Positions 1 to 8,702 of a stretch of DNA of 61,475 nt are shown here, piece by piece; the first letter of the stretch is position 1; the number at the start of each line of letters is the position of its first letter. The translations under genes and the position numbers were made by a program. The DNA is from Kumtagia ephedrae (GTDB lineage: Bacteria; Pseudomonadota; Alphaproteobacteria; Rhizobiales; Rhizobiaceae): contig NZ_PXYK01000033.1 of NCBI RefSeq assembly GCF_003012745.1, forward strand, positions 1-61,475. The letters are read 5' to 3'. A model generated the notes under the pieces. That model saw nothing but the letters and a program-made list of their open reading frames with translations, was not told where the DNA came from and did no database searches.

Positions 1-529
1 CTCTCGAAGATCATTGGAAAGAGGTCGGGTCATCAGATGCTGGCCTCCAATCCAGCCAGCATCTTGAATCACAATTCCGACCGAACGGGAATCCGTTCCG
101 ATTCAGTCAGGCCGTGAACCGCTCTAGCGCCCACGGCGGGCGGGTGTTGCCGGTGGTCGTGGTGACGGCTGCGACAAGCGCTCTGGAAGGTCGGTTAGCG
201 CTCGGGAATGCGTAGTCCCGGTTATCAGCCGCAGGTTGGTTATCGAGTCGTGCAGTTTCGTGGCGTCATAGACGATCCGCTCACCTGATCCAGCCTGAGT
301 TCCTTCTGTTTCGGATGCCGTCTATTGCGCCCTCCAATCTTGGGAAACGCCCTACTAGGAAGAAGTGGCTTGCCAAGTGAACGAGACTGCTGCTCCGGCT
401 AGCGAAAGTGACCGCGGGAGATCCGTCCCTGCGCGCCGATCTGGAAGATATTGAAATTGCTTCGACAGAATACGCTTCACGTAGGATCCCGAGCAGCCTT
501 GTTCGTGACCTTGGCCAGGGGGCGCTATT
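1..529. other. Intergenic region, no gene recognised
   Basis: This 529-base stretch precedes the 3' end of the acyl-CoA synthetase gene. Short open frames exist on both strands, but none has a convincing start with a ribosome binding site or a recognisable protein. Around 66-104 there are short inverted and directly repeated elements: GAATC/GATTC arms outside, ATTCC/GGAAT arms inside, and TTCCGA twice. They could be a regulatory site for a gene to the left of the window, but nothing proves it. The rest is unremarkable. Confidence 0.5.
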
Positions 530-2068
530 TCACGTCGCTCCAACAACTTGGAAGCGCGAGCGCAGTTCGGTCTTGAGGACCTTCCCGTAGGCGCTCTTCG
601 GCAGGTCGTCGAGCCAGACATAGCCCTTCGGCCGCTTGAAGCGGGCGATCTGGGTCAGGCAGTGGGCGTCGAGCGCGGCGGCATCGGCGGTTGCGCCTGG
701 TTCCAGCACCACGCAGGCGACCACCACCTCGCCCCATTCCGCATCGGGCCGCCCGATGACCGAGACCTGCGCCACCGCCGGATGGGTCAGCAGCGCCTCC
801 TCGACCTCGCGCGGATAGATGTTGGTCCCGCCTGAGATGATGACGTCCTTGGACCGGTCATGCAGCGTCAGAAAGCCCGCATCGTCCAGCGCGCCTACGT
901 CGCCGGTATGCAGCCACCCGTCCCGGATCGTCGCGGCCGTGGCGGCCGGGTCGTTCCAGTAACCCTTCATCATCGAGGGTCCGCGCACCGCGACCTCGCC
1001 GATCTCGCCGGCCGGAAGGCGCTTTCTGTCCGGCCCGAGTACCGCCACCTCGCAGCCCGCCTGCGCCACTCCGACCGAGGCCAGCCGGTGCGACTGCAGC
1101 ACATCCTGCGCTCCTGCCGCCAAAGCCTCGGCGTGTGCCTGGCGCGTCAGGACGGTGATTGTCATGGGCGTCTCGCCCTGCCCGTAGATCTGGGCAAAGC
1201 GGGTGCCGAACTGGTCCATCGCGTCGCGGATGTCGGCCAGATACATCGGCCCGCCGCCATAGACGATGGTGCGGATGCCTTCTCCCCGATTGGCCCGCGC
1301 ACGCGCCGCGGCGATCAGACGGCGGATCATGGTGGGGGCTGCGAAAAAGCAGAGTCGGTCCAGCCGTACCGCGAGATCGAGGATCTCGTCGCTGTCGAAC
1401 CCGCCTGAGGCGGGGACGACATGACGCGCGCCGCAGATCAGGTACATGAACTGGTAAAGGCCGGCCCCATGCGACATCGGCGCGGCATAGACCTTGGCGT
1501 CCGCCGCCTCGGCCGCATCCACATCGGCAAGGTAGCTCATCACCATCGCCTGCAGGTTCGCCGGCGTCAGCATGACGCCCTTGGGCCGTCCGGTGGTCCC
1601 CGACGTGTAGAACAGCCAGGCCAGATCGTCCTGGGCCGTGCCATGCAGCGGCGGGAAGGGCCCATCCGGCAAAAGCGCGGTGAAATCCGGCCCGTCCATG
1701 TCGACGATCCGCGAATCCGCCAGCGCGGCTAGGTCAGCGGCGTGTCCGGCATCGGTGAAGGCCAGCTTCGCGCCGGAATGGCTCAGGATGAAGGCCGCCT
1801 CCTTCTCGTGCAGCTTTGCGTTGATGGGTACCGCGACCGCCCCGATCCGCCAGATCGCCTGCATCGCCACCAGATAATCCGTTCGATTGGCCAGGAACAG
1901 CGCCACCCGGTCCCCCGGCCCGATCCCCGCTGCAGTCAGTCCCGCCGCCAGCGACCCGGCACGGGCGTTGAATCCGGCGTAGTCGGCCACTGCTTCGGCG
2001 CCCCGAAACAGCGCCGGACGGTCCGGCCACAGCCGCGCCGCCCGTTCCAGCCAGAGTGCAGGGTTCAT
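530..2068 (-). CDS. AMP-dependent acyl-CoA synthetase/ligase
   Basis: 512 residues, the usual size for class I adenylate-forming enzymes. It would activate a carboxylic acid as acyl-AMP and transfer it to CoA in the cytoplasm. The phosphate-binding motif YTSGTTGRPKG lies near residues 154-164, a YGQGE motif near 295, the HTGD/DRSKD hinge region near 390-405, and the C-terminal PKSAYGKVLK segment carries the expected catalytic lysine. It is the last gene of the minus-strand hydantoinase operon, and its ATG overlaps the stop of a 39-codon ORF by four bases (ATGA). Its partner in the pathway is probably the acid made by the hydantoinase, aldolase or BKACE enzymes. The substrate is unknown; long-chain specificity is not indicated. 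Confidence 0.93.
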   Translation of the reverse strand: MNPALWLERAARLWPDRPALFRGAEAVADYAGFNARAGSLAAGLTAAGIGPGDRVALFLANRTDYLVAMQAIWRIGAVAVPINAKLHEKEAAFILSHSGAKLAFTDAGHAADLAALADSRIVDMDGPDFTALLPDGPFPPLHGTAQDDLAWLFYTSGTTGRPKGVMLTPANLQAMVMSYLADVDAAEAADAKVYAAPMSHGAGLYQFMYLICGARHVVPASGGFDSDEILDLAVRLDRLCFFAAPTMIRRLIAAARARANRGEGIRTIVYGGGPMYLADIRDAMDQFGTRFAQIYGQGETPMTITVLTRQAHAEALAAGAQDVLQSHRLASVGVAQAGCEVAVLGPDRKRLPAGEIGEVAVRGPSMMKGYWNDPAATAATIRDGWLHTGDVGALDDAGFLTLHDRSKDVIISGGTNIYPREVEEALLTHPAVAQVSVIGRPDAEWGEVVVACVVLEPGATADAAALDAHCLTQIARFKRPKGYVWLDDLPKSAYGKVLKTELRSRFQVVGAT

Positions 2069-2183
2069 TGCCCGACCTCGATGTGTGTGAAGGCCTTGCG
2101 CGTCTGGTCGCGCCGACCGGCCGCACCACCAGGCGTCCCGGTCATGCCGTCGCAGTCCCTGCCGATCATCAAGGCTTCAGCCA
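2065..2183 (-). CDS. 39-residue ORF upstream of the acyl-CoA synthetase
   Basis: This short frame begins with ATG at 2183 behind a good ribosome binding site (AGGAGA, about six bases upstream). It ends in TGA overlapping the ATG of the acyl-CoA synthetase (ATGA). The predicted protein is 39 residues, glycine-rich in the middle, with no membrane segment or known domain. It follows the BKACE gene by about 15 bases. It may be a leader peptide that couples translation to the ligase, the start of a gene shortened by deletion, or noise. The start signal and the exact overlap favour real translation. Confidence 0.45.
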
Positions 2184-2198
2184 TGGTCGTCTCCTGCG

Positions 2199-3086
2199 TC
2201 AGACCCTTGCAGGCAGGCCGAGGATCTGGCGGGCCTCGGCCGGCGTGGCGGCGCGGCCGCCGGCGTCCATGATCGCCTCGACCGCCGCCTTCAGCAATGC
2301 GGCGTTGGTGGTCGGCCGCCCGGCCGCATCGAGCAGCGTGTCCTCCAGCCCGGCACGGACATTGCCGCCGCGGCTCACCGCCTCGCGCATGACCCACAGA
2401 TTGTCCTCGCCGGCGGCAAAGGCTGCCCAGACCGCGCCCTCCGGGATGCGCTCGCGCATCGCCGACAGGGCTGCCGCGGTGGCCGGGGCGCCGCCATAGC
2501 CGGTGCCGAGGCAGATCTGCAGGAACGGGCGGGGGCCGAACGCGCCCTCGGCGGCGAGGCGGCGGGCGATTTCGAGGTTGCCGAAGTCGAAGCACTCGAC
2601 CTCGGCCCGGACGCCCGCCTCGGCGTAGAGCCGCGCCATCTCGCGCAGGTCGCCCAGGCGCGCGACATGGATCGCCTGGCCAAGGGCGAAGGTGCCACAG
2701 TCGATGGTGCCGATCTCGGGCCGCAGCGAAAGCACATGCTCGGCGCGGCCCGCCGCCGGCCGCAAGGTGGTGCCGGGCGCCGGGACGAAACCGGCTTCAT
2801 CGTCAAGCAGCAGCAGCCCGTCCATCGAGGCGCTGAGGTTCAGCAGGATATCGGTCCCAGCTTCGCGGATCAGGCAGACCGTCTCGGCCCACAGTGCCGC
2901 GTCGTTCGACGGCAGGCCGGTGGCCGGATCGCGAACGTGGATATGCGCCACCGCGGCACCCAGCGCCGCAGCCTCTGCCACCGCCGCCGCGATGGTTTCG
3001 GGACTGACCGGCAGGCCGGGATTGAGCGTCGCGGCGTCAGGGCGCCCGCCATTGACGCAGGCGGTCAGGATGACGGGGCGGGTCAC
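2199..3086 (-). CDS. Beta-keto acid cleavage enzyme (BKACE, DUF849 family)
   Basis: 295 residues from a GTG start at 3086, whose GTGA overlaps the stop of the aldolase gene. BKACE enzymes are zinc-dependent and convert a beta-keto acid plus acetyl-CoA to acetoacetate plus a new CoA thioester; 3-keto-5-aminohexanoate cleavage enzyme is the founder. The metal-binding HIHVR motif is at residues 48-52. The family signature GGNVRAGLEDT, with the conserved arginine and the third metal ligand glutamate, lies near residue 245. Its place between an aldolase and an acyl-CoA ligase suggests a beta-keto acid is formed in this pathway. The exact keto acid cannot be told from sequence. A much longer reading frame runs upstream but overlaps the aldolase gene and is not the protein. 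Confidence 0.92.
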   Translation of the reverse strand: MTRPVILTACVNGGRPDAATLNPGLPVSPETIAAAVAEAAALGAAVAHIHVRDPATGLPSNDAALWAETVCLIREAGTDILLNLSASMDGLLLLDDEAGFVPAPGTTLRPAAGRAEHVLSLRPEIGTIDCGTFALGQAIHVARLGDLREMARLYAEAGVRAEVECFDFGNLEIARRLAAEGAFGPRPFLQICLGTGYGGAPATAAALSAMRERIPEGAVWAAFAAGEDNLWVMREAVSRGGNVRAGLEDTLLDAAGRPTTNAALLKAAVEAIMDAGGRAATPAEARQILGLPARV

Positions 3087-3865
3087 GCGGCCTTCTCCCG
3101 TACCGCCGCGACCGCCCCATCCGCTGCCTGTTGCATGAACATGGCGTCCTGCATCAGCGCTATGAAGCTGTAGCCGCGGGTCGCGCAGTCGACGGCATAG
3201 GCCGGATTGATCGCGAAGATGCCCGCGATCTTGCCCGCCGTCCGCGCCCGGGCCGCGATATGGTCGAGCGCCGAGGCTACCTCGGCGCTGTCCAGGGTCG
3301 CTCCGCCCGACAGCGAGACGGACAGGTCGGACGGCCCCACGAAGACGCCATCTACCCCCGGCACCGCCAGGATGGCGTCCAAATTGTCCAGCGCCTGCCG
3401 CGTCTCGATCATGGCGATGGCCAGCGTCAGTTCGTTGGCCCTGGCCAGGTATCCCGGCGCGCTGAGCCCCGACAGCGGGATGGCGCGACGCGGGCCCCAA
3501 CTGCGGGCGCCGATGGGCGGGAACTTGATGTAGGACACCAGCCGCTCGGCATCCGCCACCGTATTGACCATCGGGCAGACCACCCCCGCCGCGCCGAAAT
3601 CCAGCACCCGCGAGGCCAACCCACCAGCGTCGACCGGCAGCCGGACGAACGCCGGTTTGCCTTCCAGCGAGGCGGCGGCGACGCCGGCCAGCACGGCGGC
3701 TTCGTCGAACATGCCGTGCTGCATGTCGAAGATAAAGGAATCGAGCTTCGTCTTGGCCAGCGCCTCGATGGCATTGGGGTCGGGCAACTGGCAGAAGGTC
3801 GACAAGTGCAGCCCGCCCCGGCGCAGCGTCGGGGCGAAATCGGCGAGGACGGCAGGAAAGGCCAT
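3083..3865 (-). CDS. HpcH/HpaI family aldolase
   Basis: 260 residues, the standard length for class II (metal-dependent) pyruvate aldolases of the HpcH/HpaI/citrate lyase fold, which cleave or form C-C bonds of 4-hydroxy-2-oxo acids. The catalytic segment FDMQHG is at residues 46-51; family members usually read FDxEHG, so the Q is a small variation. The active-site arginine sits in VRLP near 75, the metal glutamate in MIETRQA near 152, and VGPSDLS supplies the metal aspartate near 176. It starts one base after the cupin stop codon and overlaps the BKACE start, so it belongs to the same transcript. Substrate unknown. Confidence 0.9.
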   Translation of the reverse strand: MAFPAVLADFAPTLRRGGLHLSTFCQLPDPNAIEALAKTKLDSFIFDMQHGMFDEAAVLAGVAAASLEGKPAFVRLPVDAGGLASRVLDFGAAGVVCPMVNTVADAERLVSYIKFPPIGARSWGPRRAIPLSGLSAPGYLARANELTLAIAMIETRQALDNLDAILAVPGVDGVFVGPSDLSVSLSGGATLDSAEVASALDHIAARARTAGKIAGIFAINPAYAVDCATRGYSFIALMQDAMFMQQAADGAVAAVREKAA

Positions 3866-3866
3866 G

Positions 3867-4259
3867 TCAGCCCTCCACGGGCGGGAAGTCGGCTGCCTGG
3901 TGCTCGACGATCTCCAGATAGTCCTTCCGGATCGGACAGAAGATGTCGAGGTTCATGACCACCTCGTCCGAGATCGGAATGCCGCCATGCATCACGTCCG
4001 GCGGCACGCGCAGCACCTCTCCCGCGCCGACCTCGAAGGTCTCGTCGCCCACGGTCCAGCGCATCCGCCCGGTCAGCACGACGGCGATTTGCTCGAAGGG
4101 GTGCTTGTGCATGCCGAGGGTCATCCCCGGTTCCAGCCAGTTCATGACCAGAAGCACGTCCTCGCCCCGAAACCCGGCCCTGCTGACGTGCTCGCGCACC
4201 GAGAAACGCGGCAGGTCCTCCCATTTGACCGGCATGCGAAAGGGTTGAAGCTCGCTCAT
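3867..4259 (-). CDS. Single-domain cupin protein
   Basis: 130 residues forming one cupin barrel. The metal-binding first motif reads HKHPFEQ (H51, H53, Q57 or E56) and the second-motif histidine is H91 in PDVMHGG. Small cupins of this kind often act as isomerases, dioxygenases or metal-dependent accessory enzymes of catabolic pathways. It lies 24 bases after hyuB and one base before the aldolase gene, so it is probably a pathway enzyme and not a sensor. No DNA-binding domain is present. The reaction is unknown. Confidence 0.85.
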   Translation of the reverse strand: MSELQPFRMPVKWEDLPRFSVREHVSRAGFRGEDVLLVMNWLEPGMTLGMHKHPFEQIAVVLTGRMRWTVGDETFEVGAGEVLRVPPDVMHGGIPISDEVVMNLDIFCPIRKDYLEIVEHQAADFPPVEG

Positions 4260-4283
4260 CTCGTCCTCCTTCTGTGGATATCC

Positions 4284-5849
4284 TCAGGCGACCTTTGCCG
4301 CCTTCAACGCGCCGAACCCGCCGCCGCCGGGCGTGATCATCATCACCTCGTCGCCCGCCTTCATGTCCGTCTTGCCGGACAGGACGACGGGCTTGCCGTT
4401 CACGAGAAACTGTCCCGGCCGGCCCGGCCCGCCGCCGGCGAGGCCCTGGGGCGCCTCGTTCAGCCGGCTGGGCACCGTGTTGAGCAGCCAGGGCTGCGTC
4501 GTGCGCATCCTGAAGCCGATCCGCTGACCGTCTCCGCCCGGCTGCGCACCCGCCCCGCCCGATCCGCGTTCCAGCTCCTTGCAGGTGAAGACGATGGGAT
4601 AGGCCGCCTCAAGCACCTCGACCGGGACGGCGGACACGCCGGTGGGATAGCAGACGGCCGAGATGCCGGGTTTTCCCGCTCGTGCCCCCATCCCGCCCGA
4701 GTAGTTGAACATGGAGGAAGTGAAGGCTCGTCCGTCGGCATCCCGCCCCTGGATCTGCACGGTCCAGACGGCGCCCGAGCCTTCGGCCACCACCTTGTCC
4801 GGCACGACCTGCGACAAGGCGTTGAGAATCGGGAAGGGCACGTACATGCCCACGACGTGCCGGGCATTCACCGGCGAAGGGTAGGTGGCGTTGACGACGC
4901 AGTTCTCCGGCAACGTCAGCTTGATAGGCGCCAGCGAGCCGGCATTGTTCGGCAGGTCCGGATTGAGCGTCGAGCGGATAGCAAACGTCGCATAGGCCTG
5001 CGTATAGGCGGGCACCACGTTGATACCGCGCGGGCTGCGGCCCGACGATCCGGCGAAGTCGACCGTGATCTCTCCCGCCTTGTCGTCGATAGTCACGGCG
5101 GTCTTCAGGGTGATCCGGTCGCCGCCGGGCACGTCGAAGGTGGTTTCGCCGTGGAACGTCCCGCCGGGTAGCGCCCGGATCGACTCGCGCGTGGCAGTTT
5201 CGGAGCGGTCGATGATCTCGTCGGCGAGCGACTCGATGTCGTCCAACCCGTATCGGTCGCACAACGCATTCAGTCGCTGCGCGGCGATCATGCCGGAAGA
5301 CACCTGCGCGCCCAGGTCGCCCAGCAGCGCGTCGGGCGTGCGCACGTTGCGCGTGATCATGGCGAACAGCGTCTCGTTGCGCACGCCGGCCTCGTAGAGC
5401 TTCAGCACCGGGATCCACAGCCCTTCCTCGTGGATGTCCCGCGCGCCTGACCCGATGCCGTAGCCGCCGATGTCGGTGTGGTGGATCGTCGACCCGGCAT
5501 AGCCGATCAGTTTCTCGCCGCGGAAGATCGGTGACAGGACGGTGATGTCGAAGAAGTGGCCTGCCGACATCCAGGGATCGTTGGTGATCAGCACGTCGCC
5601 CGGTCTCAGGGTATCGGCATCGACATGCCGCAGCAGGTTCGCGGCGGCCGCCGCCAGCGAGTTGATGTGCCCCGGCGTTCCCGTCACCGCCTGCGCCACC
5701 ATGCGGGCGCGGGCGTCGAAGAGGCCGTTTGCCAGGTCCCCGGCCTCCCGCACGATGGGGGAAAACGCGATGCGCTGCAGCGCACGGGCCTGTTCCGAGA
5801 CGATCCCGATCATGTTCGACCAGAGGATCTGAAGTTCAACGCCGTCCAT
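4284..5849 (-). CDS. hyuB: Hydantoinase B/oxoprolinase family protein
   Basis: 521 residues, normal for the B subunit of ATP-dependent N-methylhydantoinase/5-oxoprolinase-type amidohydrolases, and also related to acetone or acetophenone carboxylase subunits. The N-terminal pattern (unsure-start region followed by SPIVREAGD), the ITNDPWMSAGH motif near residues 109-119 and the C-terminal glycine-rich ITPGGGGFG segment are family hallmarks. It starts three bases after the hyuA stop, as expected for two subunits of one enzyme. HyuB is thought to act on the phosphorylated intermediate made by HyuA. The substrate could be a hydantoin, an oxoproline-like lactam or another cyclic amide; the neighbouring genes do not settle it. 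Confidence 0.93.
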   Translation of the reverse strand: MDGVELQILWSNMIGIVSEQARALQRIAFSPIVREAGDLANGLFDARARMVAQAVTGTPGHINSLAAAAANLLRHVDADTLRPGDVLITNDPWMSAGHFFDITVLSPIFRGEKLIGYAGSTIHHTDIGGYGIGSGARDIHEEGLWIPVLKLYEAGVRNETLFAMITRNVRTPDALLGDLGAQVSSGMIAAQRLNALCDRYGLDDIESLADEIIDRSETATRESIRALPGGTFHGETTFDVPGGDRITLKTAVTIDDKAGEITVDFAGSSGRSPRGINVVPAYTQAYATFAIRSTLNPDLPNNAGSLAPIKLTLPENCVVNATYPSPVNARHVVGMYVPFPILNALSQVVPDKVVAEGSGAVWTVQIQGRDADGRAFTSSMFNYSGGMGARAGKPGISAVCYPTGVSAVPVEVLEAAYPIVFTCKELERGSGGAGAQPGGDGQRIGFRMRTTQPWLLNTVPSRLNEAPQGLAGGGPGRPGQFLVNGKPVVLSGKTDMKAGDEVMMITPGGGGFGALKAAKVA

Positions 5850-5852
5850 GGT

Positions 5853-7928
5853 TCAGTGCTCCGTCATCTTGTCGGCAACGAGGCTGCCGTTCGGGTGCAG
5901 GCGTACCGTCCAGCCGGGCAGCACGAAGATGGTGGTCTCGCGCTCCTCCACGATCAGCGGGCCGGGAATGACGTCGTCCTCCATCAGCTCGGCACGGGAA
6001 TAGACAGTCGTCTCGACCGGCTTGCCGCGGAAGTGGACGATGCGGCTGCGCGGTGCGGGGCGGCTTCCGCCTTTGCTGACATGCGCGGTGGCGCGCTCGG
6101 GCAGACGGCCTCGCGCGGTGACATGCCAGTTGACCAGTTCGATCGGCATGTCGTCGAGCTTCAGCCCGTATTGGGCGATATATTCCCTGTCGAAGATCGC
6201 CCGCATCGCCGCGGTATCGAGGCCCTGGCGCGGGTCGAACGGCAGTTCGATCCGCAGTTCCGACTGCTGACCGAGGTAGCGCAGGTCGGCACCGAAGACG
6301 AAGCCGATATCGGCGGTCGCGAGCCCCGCCTCGGTCAGCGCGGCGGTGCCTTCCTCGGTCATCTGGCCGACCAGGGCGCGCGCGGCCGCCGGGTCCAGGC
6401 TTTCGATCGGGCCCAATTGGCTGCGGACAAGGTCGATCTGCGCCGGCGTCACGAGCGTTCCGAAGGCCGACAGGACCGAGGCGAGCGGCGGGTAGATCAC
6501 CTGCTTCGACTCGATCAGGTCGGCGACCAGGCAGGCATGCACCGGACCTGCCCCGCCGAAGGCGAGCATGGGCAGGCCACGATAGTCCACGCCGCGGTCG
6601 GTGGCATGGGTGCGCGCGGCCGCGGCCATCTGCTCGCAGACGACCTCGTATATGCCCCATGCCGTCTGCTCCGGCGTCAGGCCTATCCTGGCGCCCAGCC
6701 TGCCGATGGCTGCCCGCGCGCCTGCCGCATCCAGCTTCATGTCGCCACCCAGGAAGCGGTCGGGATCCAGAATGCCCAGCACGACGTCCGCGTCTGTCAC
6801 GCACGGCTCGATGCCGCCGCGGGAGTAGCAGACCGGTCCGGGGATCGAGCCGGCGCTCTCCGGCCCGGTGCGAAGCAGCCCCAGTTCGTCCACCCATGCG
6901 ATGGAACCGCCGCCTGCGCCGATCTCGATCATGTCGATGGACGGAACGGTGATCGGCATCCCCGAGCCGGGCTTGAACCGGTAGCGCCGGTCCACTTCGA
7001 AGGTCCCCGTCACCAGCGGCACGTGATTCTGGATCATGCAGGCCTTGGCCGTGGTGCCGCCCATGTCGAAGGAGATCAGGTCCGGCAGGCCGAACATGCG
7101 CGAGAAATAGCAGGCGACCAGCGCCCCGGCGGCCGGACCGCTCTCGATCATCCTGACAGGCAGCGTGCCGGCACGGCCCGCACCGATCACGCCGCCGTTC
7201 GACAGCATGATCAGCGGCTGCTGCGAGAAACCCTGACGATCCAGCTCGGCGATCAGCGCGTTCAGGTAGGGCCGCGTGATCGGCACCGTGTAGGCATTGA
7301 TTGCGACGGTGGAGGTGCGCAGATACTCCCGCATCTGCGGTGCGATCTCGGAGGACAGCGAGACGAAGATCTCCGGCGCCTCGCGCGCAAAGACCTCGGC
7401 GACCAGCGCCTCGTTCGCGCCGTTGCGGTAGGCGTTGATCAGGCTGACGGCGACCGACTGGATGCCACGTGCTTCGCATTCCCGCGCAATGGCCGCGATC
7501 TCGGCCTCCCGCGCTGCCTTCTCGACCGTGCCGTCCGCCAGCACCCGCTCGTCCAGCGCCCAGGTCCGCTCACGCGGGATCAGCGGTTCCGCGAACTCGA
7601 TCTGCGGGTCGTACATGTCGTAGCGGTGCTCGTCGCGGATGTAGAGGATGTCCGTGAAGCCCTTGGTGAGGATAAGCCCGACCGGTGGTCCCTTCCGCTC
7701 AATCAAGGCGTTGGTGACGACGGTGGTGGCGTGGACCACCACGTCGTTGACGTCCCCCGGTTCGATCCCCGCGTGCCCCAGCACCAGCCCCACGCCGCGG
7801 AAGAAGCCTTCCAGCAGGTTGCCATGCGTCGTCAGCGTCTTGTCCACGAAGGTGCGGCCGTCGTCGGCCAGGAGGACGGCATCTGTGAAGGTGCCGCCGA
7901 TGTCCACCGCAAGCGAGTATTTTTTCAT
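5853..7928 (-). CDS. hyuA: Hydantoinase A/oxoprolinase family protein
   Basis: 691 residues from ATG at 7928, which overlaps the IclR stop (ATGA). A longer reading frame continues upstream but lies inside the iclR gene. HyuA is the ATP-using subunit: VDIGGTFTD at residues 8-16 and FDMGGTTAK near 300 are the two phosphate-binding signatures of the ASKHA fold. The order of N-terminal Hydant_A_N, central hydantoinase A and C-terminal segments is normal. Together with hyuB it should hydrolyse a cyclic amide with ATP cleavage. The TRAP transporter encoded upstream in the same operon probably brings in the substrate or a precursor. Confidence 0.94.
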   Translation of the reverse strand: MKKYSLAVDIGGTFTDAVLLADDGRTFVDKTLTTHGNLLEGFFRGVGLVLGHAGIEPGDVNDVVVHATTVVTNALIERKGPPVGLILTKGFTDILYIRDEHRYDMYDPQIEFAEPLIPRERTWALDERVLADGTVEKAAREAEIAAIARECEARGIQSVAVSLINAYRNGANEALVAEVFAREAPEIFVSLSSEIAPQMREYLRTSTVAINAYTVPITRPYLNALIAELDRQGFSQQPLIMLSNGGVIGAGRAGTLPVRMIESGPAAGALVACYFSRMFGLPDLISFDMGGTTAKACMIQNHVPLVTGTFEVDRRYRFKPGSGMPITVPSIDMIEIGAGGGSIAWVDELGLLRTGPESAGSIPGPVCYSRGGIEPCVTDADVVLGILDPDRFLGGDMKLDAAGARAAIGRLGARIGLTPEQTAWGIYEVVCEQMAAAARTHATDRGVDYRGLPMLAFGGAGPVHACLVADLIESKQVIYPPLASVLSAFGTLVTPAQIDLVRSQLGPIESLDPAAARALVGQMTEEGTAALTEAGLATADIGFVFGADLRYLGQQSELRIELPFDPRQGLDTAAMRAIFDREYIAQYGLKLDDMPIELVNWHVTARGRLPERATAHVSKGGSRPAPRSRIVHFRGKPVETTVYSRAELMEDDVIPGPLIVEERETTIFVLPGWTVRLHPNGSLVADKMTEH

Positions 7929-8695
7929 GAACGTTGGTCCGTATTGCCGAGATTGGTGGAGACTTTGCGGGCGGCCCCCTTCAGCGCCTCGATGAAGCGC
8001 GGAGCGGGAGGCGAGCCGATGGTGTTGGTGGGGCCCGCGATCGTCAGCGTGGCGATGAAGGCGCCGTTCATATCGAAGACCGGCGCCGAGACGGCGGTGA
8101 CGCCCTGCAGGGTCTGGTTCGGCGCTTCGGCCCAGCCCTGCGCTCGCACCGCCTGCACTTCGGCGGCGATGGCGGCGGGATCCGTCGGCGTCTCGCTGGT
8201 CCACTGCCGGAGCGGCTCCTCGGGCAGCCGAGCGTCGCCGAAGGCCAGCGCGATCTTGCCCTGTGCGGAGGCGTGGAAATCCAGCAGCGCGCCCGGGCGG
8301 GTCACGATGGCGACCGGCTGTTCGGTGCGCACCATGTCCAGGATACGCATCCCGGTCGGCTCCATCTGGGAGAAGGAGACGGTGAAGCCCGTTGCGTCCC
8401 GCAACTCGACCATCACCGGTCTGGCCTCGCGCAGGATGTCGGTCGAATCCGCCAGCGCCTGGCCGAGGTGGTACAGCTTGTATGACAGCCGGTATTTCTC
8501 CGTGTCCGGGTCCTGCAGCACGTAGCCCAGCGACAGCAGCGTCCGCAGGAACCGGAAGACCCTTACCTTCGGCGCGCCTATGCGGCGGGCGAGATCGGAC
8601 AGCGCCACGGGTTTCCCGATCTCGGCCATCACCTCGATGATCAGGAAGGCCATCTGCGTGGACTGATTGACCGATTTATCCAGTTCGACGCTCAT
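7925..8695 (-). CDS. IclR family transcriptional regulator
   Basis: 256 residues from ATG at 8695. An N-terminal winged helix-turn-helix (about residues 15-75, with the ALSDLARRIGAPKVRVFRFL recognition region) is followed by a GAF-like effector domain (about 90-250). IclR proteins usually control the catabolic operon in which they sit and sense a pathway intermediate. This one is inside the operon, seven bases after dctM and overlapping the hyuA start, so it is co-transcribed with the genes it probably controls and may autoregulate. A perfect 10-bp palindrome upstream of dctP is a candidate operator. Confidence 0.92.
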   Translation of the reverse strand: MSVELDKSVNQSTQMAFLIIEVMAEIGKPVALSDLARRIGAPKVRVFRFLRTLLSLGYVLQDPDTEKYRLSYKLYHLGQALADSTDILREARPVMVELRDATGFTVSFSQMEPTGMRILDMVRTEQPVAIVTRPGALLDFHASAQGKIALAFGDARLPEEPLRQWTSETPTDPAAIAAEVQAVRAQGWAEAPNQTLQGVTAVSAPVFDMNGAFIATLTIAGPTNTIGSPPAPRFIEALKGAARKVSTNLGNTDQRS

Positions 8696-8702
8696 GTGTC
8701 CC

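Noticed and set aside
5556-8525. A 989-codon plus-strand frame opposite hyuA/hyuB and iclR
   Set aside because: Antisense shadow of genuine genes, with low-complexity Arg/Asp/Gly/His composition.
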